NCBI GenBank assembly: GCA_003222235.1
Contig: QHVD01000258.1
Span: 1-5,802 of the forward strand
Length of the DNA: 5,802 bases
Direction: 5' to 3'
DNA from: Gemmatimonadota bacterium
GTDB taxonomy: Bacteria > Gemmatimonadota > Gemmatimonadetes > Gemmatimonadales > GWC2-71-9
The number at the start of each line of letters is the position of its first letter. Position 1 is the first letter of the stretch. The translations under genes and the position numbers were made by a program. Below are positions 1-5,347 of this stretch, piece after piece. The notes beneath the pieces were generated by a model. The model was not told where the DNA came from. It saw only the letters and a program-made list of their open reading frames with translations, and ran no database searches.

Positions 1-1
1 C

Positions 2-685
2 ACGACCACGACGTCTACGACCTCCTCGACGACCGCGCCCCCGACGACAACCTCCACGACGACGTCCGCGTCGACCACCACGACGACGCTGCCCGGCACC
101 ACCACGGGACTCACCTCCTCGGTCCACCCGTGGTCGGTGTTCGGGCAGCCGGTGACTTTCACCGCGACGGTGACGGCGAAGAGCCCCGGCGCCGGCACCC
201 CGACCGGCACGGTGACCTTCGAGGACGGTTCGAGCACCCTCGGCACCGGCACGCTGAACGGCTCGGGCCAGGCGACGTTCACGACCAGCACGCTCGCGGT
301 CGGGTCGCACTCGATCACCGCGTCCTACGGTGGCGACGCGACCTTCACCGGAAGCACTTCGAGCGCGCTCACCCAGACGGTGAAGAAGGCCAGCACCGCG
401 ACGTTGGTCAGCTCCTCGGCCAACCCCTCGGTGTCCGGGCAGCCGGTGACTTTCACCGCGACGGTGACGGCGAAGAGCCCGGGGGGGGGCACCCCGAGCG
501 GCACGGTGAGCTTCAAGGACGGTTCGAGCACCCTCGGCACCGGCACGCTGGACAGCTCGGGCCAGGCGATGTTCACGATCAGCACGCTCACGGTCGGCTC
601 GCACTCGATCACCGCATCCTACGGCGGCGACGCGAGCTTCAAGGGAAGCACCTCGCCCAAGTTCACCCAGACCGTGAACCCCTAG
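2..685 (+). CDS. Secreted/surface protein with Thr-rich linker and two bacterial Ig-like repeats (5' truncated)
   Basis: The reading frame is open from the window edge to the TAG at 683-685, so the true start lies outside; 227 residues are visible. The first ~40 residues (bases 2-118) are almost all Thr and Ser with a few Pro and Ala, a flexible and possibly glycosylated linker of extracellular proteins. Two Ig-like domains of ~98 residues follow, each beginning GQPVTFTATVTAKSPG and containing GTVTF/GTVSF, DGSSTLGTGTL, VGSHSITASYGGDA and a final TQTV strand. This pattern matches the bacterial Ig-like Big_3 type (Pfam Big_3_5-like). Such domains are beta-sandwich spacers or adhesion modules outside the cell; no catalytic residues are visible. 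The protein stops just after the second domain (TQTVNP), with no sorting signal or C-terminal membrane helix, so any anchoring part would have to be N-terminal. The GTG at 137 is internal to the frame and not a credible start. The role is inferred from domains only. Confidence 0.85.
   Translation, partial: TTTTSTTSSTTAPPTTTSTTTSASTTTTTLPGTTTGLTSSVHPWSVFGQPVTFTATVTAKSPGAGTPTGTVTFEDGSSTLGTGTLNGSGQATFTTSTLAVGSHSITASYGGDATFTGSTSSALTQTVKKASTATLVSSSANPSVSGQPVTFTATVTAKSPGGGTPSGTVSFKDGSSTLGTGTLDSSGQAMFTISTLTVGSHSITASYGGDASFKGSTSPKFTQTVNP
143..676 (+). repeat. Tandem 294-bp repeat encoding the two Ig-like domains
   Basis: Two copies lie head to tail with a period of exactly 294 bp (98 codons): 143-436 and 437 to about 676. 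A 44-bp block is identical (143-186 and 437-480), as is a 34-bp block (223-256 and 517-550), with scattered substitutions between. Synonymous positions are conserved too, so the copies arose by recent duplication or are kept alike by gene conversion. More copies may lie upstream of the window. Confidence 0.9.
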
Positions 686-890
686 TTGCGCCCCTTGCAC
701 GTCGGACCGGAGTCGTAGCGAACGGCGGCGGAAGCGGAGGCGAGGCAGCCGGCGGCGAGCCTGCGGCAACGGACACGGCATATGAGGCTCCGGAGAGGAA
801 CGTCGGGATCGGGAAGGGTTGGAAGGGTGCGGCGCGGGGTGGCGGAGGCCAGGGTCTGATAGGCTGGGTTACGTAAACTTTGGCGCCTAA
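686..890. other. Intergenic stretch without a recognisable gene
   Basis: Between the Ig-protein stop and the in-frame TAA at 888-890 I see no plausible gene on either strand and no convincing terminator. The sequence is purine-rich on the plus strand (many GGCGG and GGAG runs). A short inverted repeat (GCGCC, loop TAATG, GGCGC) lies around 884-898 but has no T tract after it. Confidence 0.5.
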
Positions 891-1100
891 TGGGCGCTAT
901 GCACTCGGGTCCTCTACGGGCAGAGGGGCTGGAGGAAGGTGCTCGAGAAGTACCGCGTGACGGCGGCCGTGGTCGACCTCGGCACCCAGTGCGCGGCGCT
1001 GCTGCGCACCTCGCCCGAGTGGGAGCTCGCGTGCGGGGACCGGCTGAACGCGATCTTTCTCCGGCGCGATGTGTCAGGGGGCTCGCGGGCGGACCGGTAG
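891..1100 (+). pseudogene. 3' remnant of a membrane glycosyltransferase-like gene
   Basis: This frame is open from just after the TAA at 888-890 to the TAG at 1098-1100 and encodes about 69 residues. From about base 906 nearly every third codon position is G or C, as in the real genes here. The peptide contains GWRKVLEKYRVTAAVVDLG, then ALLRTSPEWELACGD, then LNAIFLRR. This is the usual pattern at the C-terminal end of large polytopic membrane glycosyltransferase (PMT/ArnT-like) proteins: a short helix, a 'v.avvv' strand, 'L..sp.W.lv..D' and a final 'a.vf.rr' strand. The hundreds of upstream residues with the transmembrane helices are absent, and no start codon with proper ribosome-site spacing is seen. 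The GTG at 939 has GGAGGAAG directly against it. I therefore read it as a truncated gene end left by a deletion or rearrangement. The family call comes from pattern memory, not a search; an unannotated small protein is the alternative. Confidence 0.5.
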
Positions 1101-1152
1101 CCGGGCGGGTCTCGCGGCGTTTTTTCCTTGACGTTCGCGACCCGGCGGGCGT

Positions 1153-1195
1153 AGGAGGGACGCTCATGCCGTCCGCGCCAGCTGCGGGAAGGAGA
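1153..1195 (+). promoter_or_regulatory. Two Shine-Dalgarno/ATG pairs in frame ahead of the Cys-rich gene
   Basis: AGGAGG at 1153-1158 sits 7 bases before an ATG at 1166, and AAGGAGA at 1189-1195 sits 6 bases before an ATG at 1202. Both ATGs are in the same frame. The second gives a textbook signal peptide starting MRRIL. The first would add 12 residues (MPSAPAAGRRPY). I prefer 1202, but both sites look usable. Confidence 0.6.
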
Positions 1196-1201
1196 CCCTA
1201 C

Positions 1202-2170
1202 ATGCGCCGAATCCTCGTCTGCCTCGCCCTTTCCGTGGCCCTCCTGCCGTCGCCGGTGGCGGCACAGGCCGACCATCTGCAGTGCTTCAAGATCAAGGAC
1301 ACGACGGCCAAGACGACCTACACCGCGGACCTGACGCCGAGCGACCCGAACTTCCCCGCGGCCACCGGCTGCACGGTCCGGGTGCCGCCGCGGCTCCTCT
1401 GCGTCGACGTGGTGAAGTCGAACGTCGTCCCGCCGCCGGTGGGTGCTCCCGCGGGCGCGCCGACGCACAAGTTCCTCTGCTACAAGGTGAAGTGCCTGAA
1501 GACCCAGCCCACGGGGAGCGTGCAGGACCAGTTCGGGACCCACAACATCACGGTCAAGTCGACGAGCCTCCTCTGCGCGCCGGTCCCGGTGCCGACGACC
1601 ACCACGACCACCACGACCAGCACGACGCAGCTCGGCAGCTGCCAAGCCAACAATCAGTGTCCCGGAGCGCCGAACGCGATCGGCCTCTGCCAGGGCGGCA
1701 TGTGCACGATCAGCTGCAACTCTGGCTTCGCGAACTGCAACGCCAACAACGCGGACGGCTGCGAGGTGAGCACCCAGAACAACGCCAGCAACTGCGGCGG
1801 CTGCGGCCTGATGTGCCCGACACCGCCCAACTCCACCCCGACCTGCAGCATGGCAATGTGTGGCATCGCCTGCACTTCCCCGTTCCTCAACTGCGACGGC
1901 ATGAACGGCAACGGCTGCGAGGTGAACCCCACCTCGGACGCGAGCAACTGCGGCAGCTGCGGTACCGTGTGCCCGACGCCGCCCAATTCCACCCCGACCT
2001 GCAGCATGGCAATGTGTGGCATCGCCTGCACTTCCCCGTTCCTCAACTGCGACGTGAACAATGTCAACGGGTGCGAGGTGAACCCGACCAACGACAACAT
2101 GAACTGCGGCAGCTGCGGCGTCGTCTGCGGGGGGGGCACGCCCAACTGTGTGAGCGGGACGTGCCAGTGA
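1202..2170 (+). CDS. Exported Cys-rich repeat protein with Thr-rich linker
   Basis: This 322-residue protein is intact. Residues 1-23 form a clear Sec signal peptide (MRR, a hydrophobic core, then VAAQA before DHLQC), so it is exported. Residues 24-130 form an N-terminal domain with six cysteines (28, 57, 67, 93, 98, 125) that begins DHLQCFKIKD and repeats the theme later as HKFLCYKVKC. I know this style from uncharacterised proteins of Binatota-like and myxobacteria-like metagenomes but cannot name a function. Residues 132-142 are a Thr/Ser linker. Residues 147-321 contain 28 cysteines in repeats of the form LNCD..N.NGCEVNPT..NCGSCG..C, a myxobacterial-type extracellular Cys repeat presumably held by disulfides. 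There is no anchor or membrane segment after the repeats; the protein ends VSGTCQ. The start at 1202 was chosen for the signal peptide and the AAGGAGA site before it. The gene stands alone, 12 bp from the stop of a convergent gene. A structural, binding or matrix role is only inference. Confidence 0.88.
   Translation: MRRILVCLALSVALLPSPVAAQADHLQCFKIKDTTAKTTYTADLTPSDPNFPAATGCTVRVPPRLLCVDVVKSNVVPPPVGAPAGAPTHKFLCYKVKCLKTQPTGSVQDQFGTHNITVKSTSLLCAPVPVPTTTTTTTTSTTQLGSCQANNQCPGAPNAIGLCQGGMCTISCNSGFANCNANNADGCEVSTQNNASNCGGCGLMCPTPPNSTPTCSMAMCGIACTSPFLNCDGMNGNGCEVNPTSDASNCGSCGTVCPTPPNSTPTCSMAMCGIACTSPFLNCDVNNVNGCEVNPTNDNMNCGSCGVVCGGGTPNCVSGTCQ
1595..1627 (+). repeat. Low-complexity Thr-codon linker
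   Basis: Eleven codons made of ACG, ACC and one AGC encode eight Thr, then Ser-Thr-Thr. It joins the N-terminal domain of the Cys-rich protein to its Cys repeats. The same ACG/ACC low-complexity style makes up bases 2-118 in the neighbouring Ig protein. Confidence 0.85.
1825..2053 (+). repeat. Tandem 156-bp Cys-repeat unit with a 66-bp identical core
   Basis: Bases 1832-1897 and 1988-2053 are identical over 66 bp at an offset of 156 bp (52 codons). The flanks differ by single bases, for example C1831 against T1987. They encode STPTCSMAMCGIACTSPFLN and the following CD twice. A third, more divergent copy of the NGCEV...NCGGCG part lies at about 1735-1815. Confidence 0.9.
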
Positions 2171-2182
2171 CGGAGGAGACGA

Positions 2183-2413
2183 CTATCCGTCCCAGCTGCC
2201 GACGTCCACCCCGAGCGCCTTGATGCCGGCGATGATGCGCTCGGGCACGACGCGCGCCGGCGGCCGGTCGTAGCGCCACATCCGGTTCGCCGCCGTGTCG
2301 GCGACGAACCGGCGGGCCTGCTCGAGCGTCAGAAGGACGCCGCGCCGGGAGATCTGGCGCTCGTAAGCGAGCGCGTGCTCGGCGTCGGCCACGTAGTTCA
2401 TGCTGTCGCACAT
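2183..2413 (-). CDS. Small hypothetical protein, possibly the 3' part of a broken gene
   Basis: This encodes 76 residues starting MCDSMNYVADAEHALAYERQ and ending GIKALGVDVGSWDG. I do not recognise the family. About 73 of the 76 codons end in G or C, a strong sign of real coding. The middle (LTLEQARRFVADTAANRMW) looks helical; there is no signal peptide, membrane segment or metal motif. No ribosome-binding site precedes the ATG at 2413; a second ATG is at 2401. An in-frame TGA lies about 40 bases upstream, so the frame cannot extend far. Because high-GC3 coding sequence continues upstream in a different minus-strand frame (about 2441-2552), this may be the downstream half of a frameshifted gene. 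Its stop faces that of the Cys-rich gene across 12 bp. Confidence 0.6.
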   Translation of the reverse strand: MCDSMNYVADAEHALAYERQISRRGVLLTLEQARRFVADTAANRMWRYDRPPARVVPERIIAGIKALGVDVGSWDG

Positions 2414-2440
2414 GCAGACGATGTTGGTCGTAGTTCCAAT

Positions 2441-2552
2441 CCCGCGGGCTCGAGCTCACGTGGATCAGGACCGACGCGGGCGTGCGCGAGAGCACCTCGC
2501 CGTCGCGCGTGACGACGATGACCGGTCTGCGCGGGAAATGGGCCCCGTCCAT
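2441..2552 (-). pseudogene. Coding-like fragment upstream of the small minus-strand gene, in another frame
   Basis: Reading from the ATG at 2550-2552, the minus strand encodes MDGAHFPRRPVIVVTRDGEV and continues with LSRTPASVLIHVSSSPR. From the CCG after FPRR onward every codon down to about base 2441 ends in G or C. Coding character fades at the adjoining palindromes CCCGCGGG (2441-2448) and GCTCGAGC (2448-2455), after which the small gene's frame takes over. This fits a gene broken by a frameshift or small deletion, or two fused remnants. No family recognised. Confidence 0.35.
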
Positions 2553-2597
2553 CTGGGAAATGTCGGTTAACCACAGCTGTCTAGTCTTCACACACAA

Positions 2598-2768
2598 TTA
2601 TTCGCCCTGAGAGGGTGGTCTTTTCTGTGCTGTCCGCCGTCCTAGTTGTCCGCGCGCAGATTCCCCTCATTTAGCGCCCGAACTACCCTGAACGCGAGTC
2701 GAGGTCGGATTGATGCGCCGCGCCCGTGGGAGTAGCGTCACGTAGGTAAGGCACTCGAGGCGGGCGGG
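2598..2768. other. Gene-free spacer, partly AT-rich
   Basis: The first ~50 bases are markedly AT-richer than the surroundings. I find no credible open reading frame, RNA gene or strong hairpin terminator. CCCT-GAG-AGGG near 2606-2616 is only a 4-bp stem. Confidence 0.45.
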
Positions 2769-2905
2769 CTAACCGCGACCGCATCGGTCTGTGGGGCGCG
2801 ACGCCTTCTCCGCGCCCCATCTCGGCAAGCCCGTGTACCGCTTCGCGGCGAGCTCGCCCAGCTTGTCCCACGTCTCACGGCAGTACTCTGCCAAAGGGAG
2901 CAGTC
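2769..2905 (-). pseudogene. Coding-like C-terminal gene fragment
   Basis: On the minus strand a frame ends at TAG (2769-2771). Its last ~45 codons encode LAEYCRETWDKLGELAAKRY and then TGLPRWGAEKASRPTDR. Most of these codons end in G or C, and the peptide has a normal amphipathic make-up. The open frame formally runs on to 2996, but that part is antisense to the start of the 738-residue protein and looks like chance. The fragment appears to have lost its 5' part where the plus-strand gene's control region begins. I do not recognise the family; a chance open frame is still possible. Confidence 0.3.
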
Positions 2906-2910
2906 TGTCA

Positions 2911-2919
2911 AAAGGAGGA
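2911..2919 (+). promoter_or_regulatory. Strong ribosome binding site for the 738-residue protein
   Basis: AAAGGAGGA lies with its GGAGG core 8 bases before the ATG at 2927. It is a near-perfect Shine-Dalgarno match and fixes that start. Confidence 0.85.
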
Positions 2920-2926
2920 TGCGACC

Positions 2927-5143
2927 ATGAGCACTTCAGTTCGCAGAAACCGCCGGTCTCTCGGGGCGGACATAGCGGCCGGGAACGCGACGCCAAAAGC
3001 GATTATCTTGAGTGTCCTGCTGTTCTTCATGACGGCCTTCGGCACCGCTCCAAGGGCGTGCGCCAGTAGCACCGTCGGCAGCTTCGAGATCGATGGCAAC
3101 TTGGTGGACGACTCGGGGCCAGGCGAGCCCATCGACTGGCTGAGCACGCCCTTTCCCGCCGCGCTCACCACGTTCACTGATACCACCGGGTCGAACGATG
3201 ACATCTTCGGCCTCGGCTCGAAAGAGAACGACCAGACCACTTGGCAGTGTGTCACCGGCAATGCTCCTGCCAAGGACGACGTCGTGAACGAGATCTCAAT
3301 ACCGCAGAGCTCCACGCCGGTCGCCGGCGAGGTGGCCTTCCGCTTCGTGGGGCAGCAGCAGTTCGTCTACGCCAACTGGTCCCGGCTCTCGAACAACGGC
3401 GACGCTCATATCGACTACGAGTTCAACCAGTTAAATCCGGCGATCAATCCCGCGAGTCCCGGTTGCTCGCAGATGCCCAAGCGCACGGCAGGCGACTTCC
3501 TAGTCTCGTTTGACACCGACCTGACGCACAATGCCATCAGCGTTAGCGCCTTCACGTGGAACGGCACGACCTTCGTGCAACTCCCCATAGGGAGGCAGGG
3601 AGTGCTCTGGGACGCCGCGGTCAACCCCGGCCCCCTTACCGGCCTGCAGGTGACCGGGAAGGATGTTTCCAACCTCTACGGCGAGTTAGCCCTCAATGTC
3701 AGCGCCACGATCGGAACAATCCCGTGCAACGAGGTTCTCTTCGTGTCGATGAAGACACGGTCCTCGACGTCGTTGAGTGCGGAACTGAAGGACCGTACCG
3801 AGGTGAAGCCAGTGAACTTCACCGTGTTCAACCCGGCCGGTGCTAACGCCAGCGGCAACGCCTTCGCGGCGCGTTTCCAAGATGCGCTGCTGGCACTCGA
3901 CGCGACGCTGCCAGCTGCGACCCCGGCCACCTGCACGCAAGGCGTCTGCAGCTCGCAGTCTGGGCCGGGCGCGAACGGCAACACCAACCAGGTACTTGGC
4001 GTGCCTCCTCCGTCTCAGCCGCTGCTCAGCGCCAACGTGCTCAGCGCATCGAGCACCAGCACGGTTGACCCGGCCACCAACACCGCTACCGATACCGGCC
4101 TAGCCGAGTCGGCCGGGGTAAACGTGATGAATGGCCTGGTCACAGCAGACGCGATCCGCGGAGTGGCCACCGCGAATGCCAGTGGCTTCAATGCGTCATT
4201 CAGCGCGGCCGGATCGGCATTCAAGAATCTGGTCGTGAACGGAACTCAGATCAACAACGTGACCCCGAACACTCGGGTCGACTTGCCTGCGGCGGTATTC
4301 GGAGCGGGCAGCTTTGTGATCCTCTTCGAGCACACAGGGTCGGTGTCGCAGCCGGCTGCCGGCCAGTTGACTGGCGGGACTTTCGCGGCCGACCTGACCG
4401 TCAACATGATTCACGTTCACATCACCGGCGTGCTAGGCGGCGTCGAGGCGGCCGAGGTTATCGTCTCGCATGCCACGGCGCACGCTGACTTCCCGCAGCC
4501 GCCCGGCTGTCAGGCGTTGGTCGGAACGGTCAGCGGCGACGCCACCATGGTCAACGAGCAGACCGATCCCTCGCGGCTCCCCGTGGTGGTGGGCTTCGTC
4601 AGCATCCCGCCGCAGGGTGGGCACGATCATCAGGATCTCGACCAGCTATCGACGTCGCTGGTGAGTAGTGGAACCTCGGTGAGCGACAGCGCCGGCCAAG
4701 TCCTCACCTCCGGCAGCACATCGTCGAGCTTCACCCAGGCGCAGAACGTCTGCGCATTGCCAAGCGGCGGCGTGTGTACGGTCGCTGCCACGGCGATCAG
4801 GTCACAAGCCAACAGCACCTCGGATGGCGGAACGTCGTCGTCCGACCCCGGCGGTACGAGCCTGCTCGGAGTCTCAGTGATGGGGGCCCCTCCGATGACA
4901 GCATCGCCGCCGCCCAACACGACCATCCTGGTGCCGGGGATCGGCTCCGTCACGCTCAACGAGCAGACCTGCGATGGCGGGGGCGTTCCAGCCGGCACCC
5001 CACCAACGTGCTCAGGCACCACGAGCAGCGGCATAACGGTGCGGGCGATCCACGTGATCGTCTCAAACCCGAACGTTCTGGGCGTGCCTCAGGGCGCGAA
5101 TGTCATCGTGGGTGAGGCGCACGCCGACTCGTCGCACCCGTAA
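2927..5143 (+). CDS. Exported protein with two choice-of-anchor-P-like modules
   Basis: This 738-residue protein is complete. Residues 24-46 form a hydrophobic segment ending PRACA before SSTVGSFEIDGN, a Sec-type signal peptide with an unusually long charged N-region. Residues 50-300 form one domain opening with FEIDGNLVDDSGPGEPIDW and containing EVAFRFVGQQQFVYANWSRL and AGDFLVSFDTDL, a beta-rich surface-protein style domain without known activity. Residues 366-521 and about 572-733 are two diverged copies of one module. Each has an 'ADAIRG/ATAIRS' strand, a 'LVVNGTQIN.VTPNT' or 'VSVMGAPPMTASPPPNT' loop, a 'FVILFEHT' or 'SVTLNEQT' strand, and the ending TVNMIHVHIT...EVIVSHATAHAD or TVRAIHVIVS...NVIVGEAHAD. 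This resembles the choice-of-anchor P family of surface proteins. No LPXTG, PEP-CTERM or terminal helix follows; it ends EAHADSSHP. Codon use is looser than in its neighbours (TTA Leu, AAT, ACT). It is monocistronic with its own terminator. Function is unknown; secretion is well supported. Confidence 0.88.
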   Translation: MSTSVRRNRRSLGADIAAGNATPKAIILSVLLFFMTAFGTAPRACASSTVGSFEIDGNLVDDSGPGEPIDWLSTPFPAALTTFTDTTGSNDDIFGLGSKENDQTTWQCVTGNAPAKDDVVNEISIPQSSTPVAGEVAFRFVGQQQFVYANWSRLSNNGDAHIDYEFNQLNPAINPASPGCSQMPKRTAGDFLVSFDTDLTHNAISVSAFTWNGTTFVQLPIGRQGVLWDAAVNPGPLTGLQVTGKDVSNLYGELALNVSATIGTIPCNEVLFVSMKTRSSTSLSAELKDRTEVKPVNFTVFNPAGANASGNAFAARFQDALLALDATLPAATPATCTQGVCSSQSGPGANGNTNQVLGVPPPSQPLLSANVLSASSTSTVDPATNTATDTGLAESAGVNVMNGLVTADAIRGVATANASGFNASFSAAGSAFKNLVVNGTQINNVTPNTRVDLPAAVFGAGSFVILFEHTGSVSQPAAGQLTGGTFAADLTVNMIHVHITGVLGGVEAAEVIVSHATAHADFPQPPGCQALVGTVSGDATMVNEQTDPSRLPVVVGFVSIPPQGGHDHQDLDQLSTSLVSSGTSVSDSAGQVLTSGSTSSSFTQAQNVCALPSGGVCTVAATAIRSQANSTSDGGTSSSDPGGTSLLGVSVMGAPPMTASPPPNTTILVPGIGSVTLNEQTCDGGGVPAGTPPTCSGTTSSGITVRAIHVIVSNPNVLGVPQGANVIVGEAHADSSHP

Positions 5144-5164
5144 CTCCCCGGGGTCCTGGAGAGG

Positions 5165-5199
5165 AAGGAGAGCCCGGCATCACGCCGGGCTCTCCTTTT
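5165..5199 (+). terminator. Rho-independent terminator
   Basis: GGAGAGCCCGGC (5167-5178) pairs perfectly with GCCGGGCTCTCC (5184-5195) around the loop ATCAC, and AA/TT extends the stem to 14 bp. TTTT follows at 5196-5199. It lies 21 bp after the stop of the 738-residue protein and points in its direction. The opposite strand lacks a good T tract, so it probably acts mainly on plus-strand transcripts. Confidence 0.93.
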
Positions 5200-5288
5200 G
5201 GCTCCCACAAACACTTCTACCACAGCCCTGCGCGAACCCAGAGCACGAAGAGAGTGAGCCAGCCAGCGATGCCGATCTGTCTCGGTTT

Positions 5289-5304
5289 GGACTCGGGCGA
5301 GTCC
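5289..5304. repeat. Perfect short inverted repeat between convergent genes
   Basis: GGACTCG (5289-5295) and CGAGTCC (5298-5304) are exact inverted copies separated by GG. It can fold as a 6-bp stem with a GGGC loop. No T run follows on either strand, so it is not a standard terminator; it could be a weak hairpin at the 3' end of the minus-strand gene's transcript or a protein-binding site. Confidence 0.4.
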
Positions 5305-5347
5305 TACGGCGACATCCGGCAGTTCACGGCGCTGCTGTAGCCGGGAG

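Noticed and set aside
143..676. CRISPR array or mobile-element repeats
   Set aside because: The repeats are long, in frame and protein-coding with a codon-multiple period; there are no short spaced palindromic repeats and no transposase.
130..876. Long plus-strand ORF overlapping the Ig-repeat gene
   Set aside because: Its peptide is Arg/His/Asp-rich and repeats only because the real frame below it repeats; it has no domain pattern. It is a shadow.
1085..1125. Possible terminator: GC-rich stretch followed by six T (1120-1125)
   Set aside because: The only pairing found is GACC with GGTC across a long loop, too weak to call an intrinsic terminator.
1128..1156. Possible promoter TTGACG (1128-1133), 17 bp, GTAGGA (1151-1156) before the Cys-rich gene
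   Set aside because: The -35 match is good, but the -10 box is poor and overlaps the first Shine-Dalgarno sequence. It may be chance.
890..1201. Upstream extension of the Cys-rich protein to an ATG at 890
   Set aside because: The added ~100 residues are Arg/Gly-rich shadow of the 891-1100 fragment's frame and would bury the signal peptide. The ATGs at 1166 and 1202 have proper ribosome sites.
1282..2223. Second long plus-strand ORF over the Cys-rich gene
   Set aside because: It lacks a signal peptide, is Arg/Gln/His-rich, and lies entirely over a gene with clear domains; a frame shadow.
2597..2602. AATAAT on the minus strand as a -10 box for the small minus-strand gene
   Set aside because: No -35-like hexamer at suitable spacing, and it lies about 185 bp from the start codon.
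2863..2889. TTGTCC and TACTCT as promoter boxes before the 738-residue gene
   Set aside because: Spacing of 15 bp and two mismatches in each box; not distinguishable from chance.
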